DNA of 64,000 bases from JAADJA01 sp963840975 (GTDB taxonomy: Bacteria; Bacteroidota; Bacteroidia; Bacteroidales; JAADJA01), in contig CAWJBC010000004.1 of the NCBI GenBank assembly GCA_963840975.1, positions 1 through 64,000 of the forward strand, written 5' to 3'. The translations under genes were made by a program, and so were the position numbers. Positions 18,666 through 27,333 of the stretch are shown piece by piece; positions within the stretch are counted from its first letter, which is position 1; the number at the start of each line of letters is the position of its first letter. Under the pieces are notes generated by a model. That model was not told where the DNA came from. It did no database searches and saw only the letters and a program-made list of their open reading frames with translations.

Positions 18666-18864
18666 CGCAAAATTAAGCGCCAGTCATAGAATCCAACACG
18701 TTCTTAATGGTTTACAATGGCGATGAAACGACGGAAGGGAACTGGGAAGTGGTAGAGGGGGGAATGAGTGTGGCACAAGCGGACACTTGCGCCATTGAGT
18801 AAGTAATATAATTTTAAAAATAAATGATGATAAACGAGTTGGGCACAACTAAAGAAAGGAGACA
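18666..18864. other. Junction sequence between HEPN fragment and GIY-YIG gene
   Basis: About 200 bases without a gene. They include an imperfect hairpin at 18771-18793 (TGGCACAAG / CTTGCGCCA, one mismatch) and a small palindrome AGTTG-GGCA-CAACT at 18837-18850. The composition differs from both neighbours, which fits a patched accessory junction. Confidence 0.4.
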
Positions 18865-19716
18865 ATGCTAATTCTAAATCAAATAATAAAACTGCAATGT
18901 GATATTCCCCAAGATATGATAATAGAAGGGAAAAATAGAAATACAAAATTAATGTTTCACAAGGTTGACCCTAAAAGAGTTGATATTAATCCTCATTTTA
19001 ATTTATTTGGTTTTAATGATTTTCAAAAAGAACATCACAATACTTTTTTTGCAAACACCAAATACATATTATCATTTTGGTATGAAGGGAAAGTAGCTGA
19101 ATTTATTGGCACATATAAATTAGGTATTCCCACAATTGATAAAATAAGGGACTCAAAAACGGGAAAAATGCGTGATAGATATTTCTTTTCGCAGATGCAA
19201 GAAATAGAATTTTTAAGTGAGTTTAAAAATAGGCTCGCAATAAAATGGACAAATCCTTCCGCAAATTATGGGAGATGGGTTGAAGATGATAAATTTGATA
19301 TTTATTCGATTAAACAAAAAAGAGATAACAGCATTGGAAAATTACCTAAAAATTTTTACGAGATTAATTTAAATTTTCAGGAGTTACAAAAACTATTTGA
19401 TTATTTGGTGGATAATTCAGACTGGTTTGACTACTTGGCAAACCGCTCTGGTGTGTATCTTATTTTAGATAAATCGAATGGACAACAATACATTGGGGCA
19501 GCATATGGAGTATCTGGATTTTGGGGGCGATGGCAAGATTATGCATACTCAGGACATGGCGATAACAAAGGGCTAAAAAACAAAAATTATAATAATTTTC
19601 AATATTCAATATTGTTTGAGACTCTTACTACCATTGATAAAGAAAAGATTATTGAAATTGAGGCAAAATTTAAAAGTAATTTGGGTACAAAAGTATATGG
19701 ATTAAATAATAATTAG
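18865..19716 (+). CDS. GIY-YIG nuclease family protein
   Basis: This 283-residue protein has a C-terminal GIY-YIG domain (about 195-280): RSGVYLILDKSNGQQYIGAAYG, then FWGRWQDYA with the catalytic-type Arg, and FQYSILFE...EAKFKSNLGTKVYGLN, which carries the likely metal-binding Glu. The N-terminal 180 residues match the uncharacterised domain that accompanies this nuclease in other stand-alone family members (IDPHFNLFGF-like, YILSFWYEGKVAEFIGTYKLG). The gene is AT-rich and, unlike its neighbours, has a strong Shine-Dalgarno (AAAGGAG) six bases before the ATG, hinting at foreign origin. It lies next to a restriction-modification pair; a defence role is inferred only. Confidence 0.82.
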   Translation: MLILNQIIKLQCDIPQDMIIEGKNRNTKLMFHKVDPKRVDINPHFNLFGFNDFQKEHHNTFFANTKYILSFWYEGKVAEFIGTYKLGIPTIDKIRDSKTGKMRDRYFFSQMQEIEFLSEFKNRLAIKWTNPSANYGRWVEDDKFDIYSIKQKRDNSIGKLPKNFYEINLNFQELQKLFDYLVDNSDWFDYLANRSGVYLILDKSNGQQYIGAAYGVSGFWGRWQDYAYSGHGDNKGLKNKNYNNFQYSILFETLTTIDKEKIIEIEAKFKSNLGTKVYGLNNN

Positions 19717-19926
19717 CAGTGCCCAATAATGGTTTGTCATCAGTCGTGGTGACATGTGAAATTGAGCATTAGTGCAATAAATAAAATTAGTACAGGTTCG
19801 ACAGTTGGGTGCTCCGAAAACCCGCCCGAACACCAAGCTGCCAATCCGTATACCCCATTTTGAGAAACCACTTTGCGATTTTTAGAGTAGCATTAAAATG
19901 AGTAAATTTGTAAAAATGTTTAGTTA
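19717..19926. other. Gap between GIY-YIG gene and methylase gene
   Basis: The gap holds an imperfect inverted repeat near 19803-19844 (CAGTTGGGTG / CACCAAGCTG) and a -7 box TAAATTTG at 19903-19910 that may drive the methylase gene. No coding sequence was found. Confidence 0.35.
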
Positions 19927-20832
19927 GTGAAAATACCACATCCGATACCATATCAGGGAAGTAAAAGAAATATTGCAGAGGAAATAATGCGATTCTTTCC
20001 TAAAAAAATAGATAGGATTATCGAGCCATTTGCTGGTTCGGCAGCAATCTCAATTGCTTCAGCATTTTTTTATAGAGCAAATCATTTTGTTATAAATGAC
20101 ATAAATGAACCTTTGATTAAGCTATTGGATAAAATAGTTAATTCCCCTGAAGAAATTATTCGCGATTATCATGAGATTTGGACAAGACAACTTGGCAACG
20201 AAGAAGAATATTATTATGAAATAAGAAAAAAGTTTAATGAAACTCAGGAACCAAAATATTTGTTGTTTCTACTTGCCAAGTGTGTGAAAGCGGCTGTTCG
20301 GTATAATTCCGAAGGAAATTTTAACCAAAGTCCTGATAAAAGGAGAAAAGGGAGACAACCAGAAAATATGCGCTTTGATATTTTAAGCGTATCGAATCTA
20401 TTAAGAAATAAAACCTCTTTTTATTCAATGGATTACGAAAAAGTGTTAGAAATTGCTACACCACTGGATTTGATTTATATGGACCCTCCCTATCAAGGAA
20501 CAGCTAAAAATGGAGGATTCAGATATTTAGAAAATTTATCAAGAGAAGATTTTATTATTTCCCTTTACAAGCTAAACAAAAGAAATATACCATTCATTCT
20601 TAGTTATGATGGCAGAACTGGAGATAAAACTTATGGAGAAGAGCTTCCTGAAAAATTAAATCTTCACAAAGTAGAAATTGATGCGGGACGGTCTTCAATC
20701 GCTACATTGCACAGCAGGAATCACCGAACATTTGAAGCATTGTATATCTCGGATAATATTGCACTTGAAATAAATTTCTTAAAGAAAGTAAACTCATTAA
20801 TAGAACAGCCTTCATTATTCGATAATTTATGA
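19927..20832 (+). CDS. D12-class DNA adenine-N6 methyltransferase (Dam-like)
   Basis: The 301-residue enzyme has the D12 layout: PYQGSKRNIAEEI at the N-terminus (S-adenosylmethionine motif X), IEPFAGSAAIS (motif I), and catalytic DPPY at 186-189 followed by QGTAKNGGF. It methylates adenine at N6 in a specific site that cannot be read from sequence. The start is GTG at 19927; no ATG fits the alignment upstream. The HNH endonuclease gene overlaps its end by four bases, so the two probably form a type II restriction-modification system in which this enzyme protects host DNA. Confidence 0.9.
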   Translation: MKIPHPIPYQGSKRNIAEEIMRFFPKKIDRIIEPFAGSAAISIASAFFYRANHFVINDINEPLIKLLDKIVNSPEEIIRDYHEIWTRQLGNEEEYYYEIRKKFNETQEPKYLLFLLAKCVKAAVRYNSEGNFNQSPDKRRKGRQPENMRFDILSVSNLLRNKTSFYSMDYEKVLEIATPLDLIYMDPPYQGTAKNGGFRYLENLSREDFIISLYKLNKRNIPFILSYDGRTGDKTYGEELPEKLNLHKVEIDAGRSSIATLHSRNHRTFEALYISDNIALEINFLKKVNSLIEQPSLFDNL

Positions 20833-21575
20833 GTAAGAAATACCCAAAGAACTTCCTCAAACTTGCTAAATCAATAACAAATAAAAGAGCTAAAATTGTA
20901 ATTGACCATATTTTAAAACATGGGTTTATTACAACTGAAGATTTAGAAAAAACATATGGATATAATCATCCTCCCAGAGCGGCAAGAGATGTAAGAGAAG
21001 CTGGAATTCCACTGGAAACTTTTAATACAAAATCATCGGAAGGAAAATCAATAGCTGCGTATAGATTCGGTGACTTGTCGAAAATTCAAAATAACCGGGT
21101 TGAAGGAAGACAAGTATTTTCTAAGGAGTTCAAAAAAGGATTATTCGATGCCAATAATGGACATTGCTACATATGCAATGGTAAATTTGAAGAAAGGTAT
21201 TTGCAAATAGACCATAGAGTTCCTTATGAGATTAGTGGTGATGACGTGAATTTCCAACAAAAGCATGATGATTATATGCTTCTATGCGCATCCTGTAATA
21301 GAGCAAAGTCGTGGTCTTGTGAGCATTGTGAAAATTGGATTGATTATAAGGACTTAGAAGTTTGTTTAAAGTGTTATTGGGGCAGACCTGAAAATTATGA
21401 CCACATTACGCTTGAAAAAATACGAAGACTTGAATTAACATGGCAAGGAGAAGAAGTAAGTTTTTTTGAAGCATTGAAAAAAGAGGCTGACAAGGGTGAA
21501 ATTGACCTACCGGATTACGTAAAATCTCTGTTAATAAAACATTTGACAAAGAAAAACAATAAAAACAGGACATAA
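20829..21575 (+). CDS. HNH restriction endonuclease, partner of the adenine methylase
   Basis: The 248-residue protein begins with a winged-helix-like region (about 15-65: AKIVIDHILKHGFITTEDLEKTYG) and has an HNH nuclease core: CYICNGKF, QIDHRVPYEI with the catalytic His, and LLCASCNRAKSW. Two more Cys pairs follow (CEHCENW, CLKCYWG), giving extra zinc sites. The start codon overlaps the methylase stop (ATGA), so translation is coupled. The combination of an HNH nuclease and a D12 methylase in one unit is typical of type II restriction-modification. Cleavage specificity is unknown. Confidence 0.85.
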   Translation: MSKKYPKNFLKLAKSITNKRAKIVIDHILKHGFITTEDLEKTYGYNHPPRAARDVREAGIPLETFNTKSSEGKSIAAYRFGDLSKIQNNRVEGRQVFSKEFKKGLFDANNGHCYICNGKFEERYLQIDHRVPYEISGDDVNFQQKHDDYMLLCASCNRAKSWSCEHCENWIDYKDLEVCLKCYWGRPENYDHITLEKIRRLELTWQGEEVSFFEALKKEADKGEIDLPDYVKSLLIKHLTKKNNKNRT

Positions 21576-21698
21576 TTGAAAAGGCTGCACGACCATTAAG
21601 CACTAGCGGGGAGAATTGCCTTTTGTGACCAGCCTTACAGTAAAGGTAATATACCAGGCAATACTTACAACAGTCAAAACAATATCCAAAAAATCAAA

Positions 21699-21724
21699 AG
21701 CCCCGTGCATAATGCTTCGGGGCT
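21699..21724 (-). terminator. Terminator of the duplicated-domain secreted protein gene
   Basis: On the minus strand AGCCCCG and CGGGGCT form a seven-base stem with a 12-base loop followed by TTTTGATTTTTT. It lies 27 bases after the stop codon at 21751. Confidence 0.8.
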
Positions 21725-21750
21725 TATGATTGAAATAGCTTGTTTGCGTG

Positions 21751-22566
21751 TTAATTCTTGTACGAACAATTGATCGCCAGGGTATTGATAAACACGAAAT
21801 CCTTCGTGTAAACGCTGATGGTATAATCGCCTTCCGAATAAAAGTCGTAGGTAAAATATTCCCACGAACGGCTTGGACTTGAAACGGTATAGTACTTGGT
21901 ATCGAATGTTTGCGATGTACCCGATGCATCATTTTTGTTGATATAAACTATAAATTGATCAGTATGAATATCTTTGTTGGGGTTACTCACTTTAAAATAG
22001 ATTCTTCCTCCAAGGCTGCGGTCAATGGAGAAACTTTTTGAAACCGTATTGGGAGTACCTGTATAAGAGTCAATACCAACGCAAGCTTCAACGGTTGAGT
22101 AGGTGTAATAGAACATACTCGTCGGATCATCGTAATCGAGCCAGTCGTCATCAGATGAATCTGAGGAGGAGGTTTCTTCTTTCAGGACAATTTGAAGGTA
22201 CTCCTTCGACAGTTCTTTCTGGTTCTGGTCTTTTACCGTAACACGGTAATCGCCAACAGTAACAAAATTATAATCATAAAACGACCAGTTTTTGGCTTTA
22301 TCAACGGGCAAGTCCTTTACATCAAAAGGTATATAATCGCCGGAGACTAACTTGTCAACGTAGATGAACAACTTATCAGCCGTTATGTTACTGCTTCCAT
22401 TCTGGTAAAGAACGTAGATATAACCACCGCTTGCCGGTGAGCTTAGTTTGGTTGATGGTCCGATGGGTTCACCGCTCTGGGTATAGTTTTCGCAAAAATA
22501 GATTCGCTGAGAATAACCCATAAAAATAACCATTGATAAAAAAACAATTAAAACTAATCTTTTCAT
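21751..22566 (-). CDS. Secreted protein of unknown function with an internal domain duplication
   Basis: I do not recognise the family. The 271-residue protein has a signal peptide (MKRLVLIVFLSMVIFMGYSQ) and two homologous beta-rich halves of about 110 residues. Shared landmarks in order are GGYIYVLYQN versus GGRIYFKVSN, TADKLFIYVDK versus HTDQFIVYINK, NWSFYDYNF versus SWEYFTYDF, and VGDYRVTVKDQ versus EGDYTISVYTK. A highly acidic, serine-rich linker (SSSDSSDDDWLDYDD) joins them. No sorting domain is visible, so it is probably periplasmic. It is alone on its transcript with its own terminator. The fold resembles an immunoglobulin-like sandwich, by inference. Confidence 0.75.
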   Translation of the reverse strand: MKRLVLIVFLSMVIFMGYSQRIYFCENYTQSGEPIGPSTKLSSPASGGYIYVLYQNGSSNITADKLFIYVDKLVSGDYIPFDVKDLPVDKAKNWSFYDYNFVTVGDYRVTVKDQNQKELSKEYLQIVLKEETSSSDSSDDDWLDYDDPTSMFYYTYSTVEACVGIDSYTGTPNTVSKSFSIDRSLGGRIYFKVSNPNKDIHTDQFIVYINKNDASGTSQTFDTKYYTVSSPSRSWEYFTYDFYSEGDYTISVYTKDFVFINTLAINCSYKN

Positions 22567-22822
22567 TTTTTTAAAATTTATAATTTATATAAATGCGAAA
22601 TAATAAAACTATTTGAAGATTCACAACCACATATTAGTAGTATTTTTCCTTACAGTTCACAAATGATATATACGAAAAGGTCAGGGAAAAGTTCTCGCAA
22701 AGTCAGCAATACCGATAGAATTTAATAATTATCCAAAAAAATACTGCGATCGGGAAATATGTGTTTGGCAAATTTTATTGGCTCATGCTGAACTTATGTG
22801 GCTCAGTCACAAACAGATTCGT

Positions 22823-23941
22823 TTATAAAGAAGCCAAAATCAACCGGGCTGTTTTTTCTGAAGCGCCCGATCCACCCAGTCTTTCCCTGAGAAGGGAGAA
22901 GTTTTTGAACATTTCGTTCCGGCAGCTTTCATCAGCCGTGATCTTCAACAGTTCCGCTGATAGGTTTTCGGAAGTAAGTTCATTTTGAATCAGCTCTTTC
23001 ACCACCTCTTTATCCATGATCAGGTTTACAAGCGAAATGTATTTGATGATGTTAGGGTCAATCACCCTCTTTGCGATTTGATAGGAAATAAAACTTCCTT
23101 TGTAACACACCACTTCCGGTACATTGAACAGAGCGGTTTCGAGTGTTGCCGTACCGGAAGTAACAAGTGCGGCAAATGAGTTTTGCAAAAGGGAGTGGGT
23201 TTCACCCGAAATCAATTGAACCGCAGAACTCCCGATCAGTTGATTGTAAATTTCAGGTTCTACCGACGGTGCGCCGGCTACCACAAACTGATAATCATGA
23301 AAGCGGGGAATAACCGACAACATGAGTGGCAGCATTTTGCTGATCTCCTGTTTACGGCTTCCGGGCAACAGGGCAATAATGGGTTTAACTGATAATTTGT
23401 GTTTCTCCCTGAACCTACTTTCATTGTTAGCGGGTAAGGCTTCGATCATATCCAATAAAGGATGTCCCACAAAGTCAACTTCACAATCGTAGCGGGCATA
23501 AAAATCCTTTTCAAACGGCAGGATCACAAACATCCTGTCAACAAATTTTTTGATTTTAAAGACCCTTGATTTTTTCCATGCCCAAACCTGCGGAGAAATA
23601 TAGTAGAATACTTTTAGACCTGCAAGGTAGGCAAATTCAGCAATACGAAGATTGAAACCCGGATAGTCAACAAGGATGAGCGCATCAGGCTTGTAATTGA
23701 GAATATCTTCCTTGCAAAATTTAATATTCCTGATGATCGTACTGATGTTGGCAGCTACTTCAGCAAAACCCATATAAGCCAGATCGCGGTAGTGTTTCAC
23801 CAATTCCCCTCCCTGTGCTTTCATCAGGTCGCCACCCCAGCATCTGAAATTTGCAGAAGGATCAAGTTTATGGATTGCTTTCATCAGGTTGGAGGCATGA
23901 AGGTCTCCCGACGCCTCACCGGCTATTATATAATACTTCAT
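22823..23941 (-). CDS. lpxB: Lipid-A-disaccharide synthase
   Basis: A 372-residue GT-B glycosyltransferase that joins UDP-diacylglucosamine and lipid X to make the disaccharide core of lipid A. The N-terminus MKYYIIAGEASGDLHASNLM is the family signature, with YISPQVWAWKKSR in the first domain and LPGSRKQEISKMLP and SGTATLETALFNVP in the nucleotide-binding domain. Length fits the family. It overlaps the upstream small membrane-protein gene by four bases, and surE is next upstream. The enzyme is peripheral to the inner membrane. Confidence 0.95.
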   Translation of the reverse strand: MKYYIIAGEASGDLHASNLMKAIHKLDPSANFRCWGGDLMKAQGGELVKHYRDLAYMGFAEVAANISTIIRNIKFCKEDILNYKPDALILVDYPGFNLRIAEFAYLAGLKVFYYISPQVWAWKKSRVFKIKKFVDRMFVILPFEKDFYARYDCEVDFVGHPLLDMIEALPANNESRFREKHKLSVKPIIALLPGSRKQEISKMLPLMLSVIPRFHDYQFVVAGAPSVEPEIYNQLIGSSAVQLISGETHSLLQNSFAALVTSGTATLETALFNVPEVVCYKGSFISYQIAKRVIDPNIIKYISLVNLIMDKEVVKELIQNELTSENLSAELLKITADESCRNEMFKNFSLLRERLGGSGASEKTARLILASL

Positions 23942-24228
23942 AAGACCTTATCCTTAAAAACAAAGAACAAAATCATCAGAATAAATGTGACCAGCAGTAG
24001 TCCGCGGCCGGTTTTATCGTATTTCAGGCTTACAAAATAATACCTTATCGAAAAAAGATTAGCTGACAAACTGATCAGGAGATGAATTTTCCGGTCGAGG
24101 GTAATCTGTAAAATTCCTGTTTGAACCAGAATATAGTTAATCAGCATTATCATTCCGAAAAAGAAAAGTGGAATGATGAAGCCCATAAGAACTCCAAAAA
24201 TATAATTATCTTTTTTAATACTTTGCAC
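23938..24228 (-). CDS. Small membrane protein of unknown function
   Basis: This 96-residue protein has three hydrophobic stretches (about 8-32, 47-60 and 75-93) and no recognised motif. It lies between surE and lpxB and overlaps lpxB by four bases (ATGA), so it is translated with it. Position suggests a role in envelope assembly, but that is inference only. Such small proteins next to lpxB occur in other Bacteroidota. Confidence 0.7.
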   Translation of the reverse strand: MQSIKKDNYIFGVLMGFIIPLFFFGMIMLINYILVQTGILQITLDRKIHLLISLSANLFSIRYYFVSLKYDKTGRGLLLVTFILMILFFVFKDKVL

Positions 24229-24300
24229 CTTAATCGGTTTACCCGTTTAAATTATCATACTCATTCTACAGAAATACTTTTAATACAGGTGTATCAAAGA

Positions 24301-25077
24301 TTAATTCTCCAGAGTAAAATTCCATTTCTTTAACTCTTTTACGGCATTCTGAGCGGTGAAATCCGCATGAACCGGCACTACTGAAATATAATTATTCATC
24401 AATGCCCATGAATCGGTATCTTTGGCAGCATCTCCGTTTTTAAAAACACCGGTAAGCCAGTAGTAATTTCTATCGTGCGGATCGGTCCGTTCGTCAAATG
24501 TTTCATCCCATCTGCCTTTGGCTTGTCTGCAAACTTTTATACCTTTGATCTCTGCCTTTTTCACAGCCGGAATATTCACATTCAGACATACCCCTTCGGC
24601 AAGCCCATTTTTGAGCACATTACGGATGATTGTCTTAAGGTAATCATCCACTGCGCTGAAATCGGCGTTGTGAGAATAGTCAAGCAGTGAAAAACCGATT
24701 GCTGGAATTCCGTCAATGCTCGCCTCCAGCACGGCTGCCATGGTTCCTGAATAAATAATATTTACAGAAGCATTCGATCCATGATTGATACCGGAAAGTA
24801 CCAAATCCGGTTTGCCGCCTACCACCACCTTTTGGCCAAGTTTCATTGCATCAACGGGCGTTCCGTTACAACTGTATTCCACGTAATTTTTTTCTTCGGC
24901 AAGTTTTCTGAGCCTGAGCGGAACTTTAACGGTGATTGCATGTGACATGCCCGACATGGGCGAATCCGGAGCAACTACTACCACTTTCCCAATCTGGCGG
25001 GCTATTTCAATCAGTTTCCTGATTCCGGGGGCATATACTCCATCGTCGTTGGTGACGAGTATCAATGGTTTCTTCAT
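24301..25077 (-). CDS. surE: 5'-nucleotidase SurE
   Basis: The 258-residue protein has the SurE metal and substrate motifs: ILVTNDDGVYAPGI (the DD metal pair), VVVAPDSPMSGMSHAIT, YSCNGTPVDAMKLG, LVLSGINHGSN and YSGTMAAVLEA. The enzyme dephosphorylates nucleoside monophosphates with a divalent metal and helps stationary-phase survival in bacteria where it has been studied. It has its own promoter overlapping the 3' end of maf (25107-25137). Downstream are the small membrane protein and lpxB on the same strand. Confidence 0.95.
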   Translation of the reverse strand: MKKPLILVTNDDGVYAPGIRKLIEIARQIGKVVVVAPDSPMSGMSHAITVKVPLRLRKLAEEKNYVEYSCNGTPVDAMKLGQKVVVGGKPDLVLSGINHGSNASVNIIYSGTMAAVLEASIDGIPAIGFSLLDYSHNADFSAVDDYLKTIIRNVLKNGLAEGVCLNVNIPAVKKAEIKGIKVCRQAKGRWDETFDERTDPHDRNYYWLTGVFKNGDAAKDTDSWALMNNYISVVPVHADFTAQNAVKELKKWNFTLEN

Positions 25078-25106
25078 TCTAATTCAAACAATTTGTAATA
25101 CTTCGG

Positions 25107-25137
25107 CAAAGATAGGCTAATTGAGAAAATCTTTCAA
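25107..25137 (-). promoter_or_regulatory. Promoter of surE inside the end of maf
   Basis: On the minus strand TTG (25137-25135) and TATCTTTG (25114-25107) are 20 bases apart, a close match to the Bacteroidota consensus, 30 bases before the surE ATG. The -33 element lies within the last codons of maf. Confidence 0.6.
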
Positions 25138-25707
25138 TTCCTTCCAAAGTTGCTGAACCGGCAAACCTACGACATTAAAATAGCATCCCTCAATCCGTTC
25201 GATACCGACAAATCCAATCCAGTCCTGTGCTCCATAAGCTCCGGCTTTGTCCAAAGGATGAAAATGGCTGACATAATATTGGATTTCATCGTCTGTCAGC
25301 GAATTGAATTTCACTTTTGTAATAACATGAAAAGTTTTCATCTTTAGTCGTGTACGCAACGTAACCGCAGTGATCACCTCATGTATATTACCTGAAAGGG
25401 TTCGGAGAATTTTTTTGGCATCATCGTCATCTTTGGGTTTCAGAAGAATTTGGTTGTCCTTCCAAACAATGGTGTCGGCAGCAATGATCAGGCAATTCTC
25501 ACAAAGTTTTGAAAGATCAAAAGCCATCGCTTTCAGTTCACTCAGGTAAATGGCAATTTCCTTGTGCTTCAAATCAAGTGGATAGTTTTCCTCCACATCC
25601 ACCGGCAAAATTTCGAAATCCAAGCCAAGTCCTTCCAGCAACATTTTCCGTCTTGGTGATTGAGACGCAAGTATGATGTTAAAATTTTTTAATTTCTCGT
25701 GCAACAT
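25117..25707 (-). CDS. maf: Maf-family nucleoside triphosphate pyrophosphatase
   Basis: I start the gene at the ATG at 25707 (MLHEKLKNFNIILASQSPRR), giving 196 residues; a longer in-frame reading runs into the upstream gene. Motifs are ILASQSPRRKMLLEGLG at the substrate pocket, IIAADTIVWKDNQIL with the catalytic Asp, and DKAGAYGAQDWIG near the end. The family hydrolyses non-canonical or modified nucleotides such as dTTP/UTP derivatives, limiting their incorporation. It starts two bases after the stop of the UbiA-like gene, so the two are co-transcribed. Confidence 0.93.
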   Translation of the reverse strand: MLHEKLKNFNIILASQSPRRKMLLEGLGLDFEILPVDVEENYPLDLKHKEIAIYLSELKAMAFDLSKLCENCLIIAADTIVWKDNQILLKPKDDDDAKKILRTLSGNIHEVITAVTLRTRLKMKTFHVITKVKFNSLTDDEIQYYVSHFHPLDKAGAYGAQDWIGFVGIERIEGCYFNVVGLPVQQLWKELKDFLN

Positions 25708-25709
25708 GA

Positions 25710-26651
25710 CTAATAACTGATGTAAAACAATTGCATGGATAAAATCCCGGCCACCATGATGATCTTTGCAGCATTGCTCAGGAAATGGAAATCCTCTTTC
25801 GTTTTCGCCTTTAAAATACTGAAGATAAGATATACTAATAGGGTTTGAACAACAATCAATAGATACCAAAAAACCAGCATAAGTTTCATTCCATACAGCC
25901 AGTACTGACAACCGGCAAGTATTATGACGGTCAATAGGGTAATAAAAAGAGCAAATTTTTTGGATGCTTTTACTCCCGAAACCACAGCCATCGTTTTAAT
26001 TCCTGCCGGCCTGTCTCCTTCCATATCTTCGACATCTTTGACAATTTCCCTGATCATGGTCACCAAAAAAGCAAAGAGAGCATAAGCCGTTATCACCATG
26101 CTGATCAATCCCAATTGTTTCATGGCTTCGGCATAGTTGACCGGGTTGGCGCGCAGGGCGAAAAACTCGAACAACCATACGATCATTACAACCATTGCCG
26201 ATAACAGGGAAATAACAAAATTGCCCCAAAAGACCATTTTTTTATATTGTGTGGAATAAAACCAAAGCATCATTGCAATGATTACGAAGATAAAGCCAAG
26301 CATGAAATATTTTACCTTGTAAGAAATATAAAAGCCAATAATAATTCCTAAAACTGTCAGTATCCAATAATACAAATAAGCGGATTTCATCGTTATGCTT
26401 TGCCCGATTACTTTTTTAAGGGGCTTGTTTACCTGATCCACTTCCACATCAACATAATCATTTATCACATATCCGCCGGCTGCAATCAGAACGGTTGACA
26501 TAACCAGCAGCAAAAAATCCAATGATCCGAAAACCGGACGGATAGCATTCAGCCCATAAAATGTCCCGATGATGCAAATCCTGAGCAGGTACTGAGTCAG
26601 GATGATGATCAGCAGGTTTGGAAGACGTACTATTTTTAAATAACCGGTCAA
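25710..26651 (-). CDS. UbiA-family prenyltransferase
   Basis: A 313-residue membrane protein with eight or nine helices and both Asp-rich motifs: NDYVDVEVDQVNKP (about 64-77) and REIVKDVEDMEGDRPAG (about 196-212). These bind the prenyl diphosphate through magnesium. Bacteroidota homologues in this gene context are often labelled geranylgeranylglycerol-phosphate geranylgeranyltransferase, but the acceptor cannot be told from sequence; menaquinone-type or lipid acceptors are possible. It sits between kdsC and maf, both on the same strand. Confidence 0.85.
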   Translation of the reverse strand: MTGYLKIVRLPNLLIIILTQYLLRICIIGTFYGLNAIRPVFGSLDFLLLVMSTVLIAAGGYVINDYVDVEVDQVNKPLKKVIGQSITMKSAYLYYWILTVLGIIIGFYISYKVKYFMLGFIFVIIAMMLWFYSTQYKKMVFWGNFVISLLSAMVVMIVWLFEFFALRANPVNYAEAMKQLGLISMVITAYALFAFLVTMIREIVKDVEDMEGDRPAGIKTMAVVSGVKASKKFALFITLLTVIILAGCQYWLYGMKLMLVFWYLLIVVQTLLVYLIFSILKAKTKEDFHFLSNAAKIIMVAGILSMQLFYISY

Positions 26652-26730
26652 GAGATTTTTGATTTATGATGTATGATATTAGATATTTGATTTTACAATT
26701 CAGACCTTCATCAATTCAACAATTCATTAA

Positions 26731-27252
26731 TTACCAACTGAACCCATCTTCTGTCATCCACTTTTCCTGTACTTTCAGGGTTTGCTCTATCACATCACGT
26801 ACACAGCCTTTTCCACCACTGTATGCCGAAATATATTTCGATATCGCCTTGATTTCCGTCGCAGCATCAGCCGGGCAACAAGGAACACCGGATTCTTTCA
26901 TCGGTTTATAATCGGGGATATCATCGCCCATGTAAAGAACCTGATCCGGTTGAATATTTTTTTGCGCTAAATATTCATGAAACTTTTCCTGCTTACTTCC
27001 AACACCCAGAAATATATCATTCACCTTCAAAATTTGAAACCTGCGAGCAATGGCTGGTGAACTTCCGCCGGAAATAATTGCCACATTGAATCCTTTTTTC
27101 ACCGCCAACTGCAAGGCGTATCCATCTTTCACATTGGCTGTTCGCAGCGCTTCACCATCCTCCTGAAGGATTACGGTTCCATCGGTCAAAACTCCGTCGT
27201 AATCGAAGATAAAGGTGGTTATATTCTTTAATAAACTCTTATAATTGTTCAT
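26731..27252 (-). CDS. kdsC: 3-deoxy-D-manno-octulosonate 8-phosphate phosphatase (KdsC-type HAD)
   Basis: The 173-residue HAD phosphatase has IFDYDGVLTDGTV (nucleophile Asp and general-acid Asp), SGGSSPAIARR, GVGSKQEKF and the metal motif YMGDDIPDYKPM, all typical of cap-less KdsC. It removes phosphate from KDO-8-phosphate to give KDO for the lipopolysaccharide core. Its C-terminal GGKGCVRDVIE motif supports KDO rather than other phosphosugars. The envelope genes ubiA-like, maf, surE and lpxB follow on the same strand. Confidence 0.92.
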   Translation of the reverse strand: MNNYKSLLKNITTFIFDYDGVLTDGTVILQEDGEALRTANVKDGYALQLAVKKGFNVAIISGGSSPAIARRFQILKVNDIFLGVGSKQEKFHEYLAQKNIQPDQVLYMGDDIPDYKPMKESGVPCCPADAATEIKAISKYISAYSGGKGCVRDVIEQTLKVQEKWMTEDGFSW

Positions 27253-27333
27253 TTTGAGTATTTAGTAGTTAGAAAATGGGTGCAGAGCATAGAGCCAGAA
27301 CTAAGTAAACCTTTCCAATATTCCATTCTTTCA

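Noticed and set aside
18680..19845. Integron-like attC core sites (GTTGGGC, GCCCAAT, GTTGGGT) around the GIY-YIG gene
   Set aside because: The short core matches do not extend into paired L and R arms with the usual attC symmetry, and no integrase is present.
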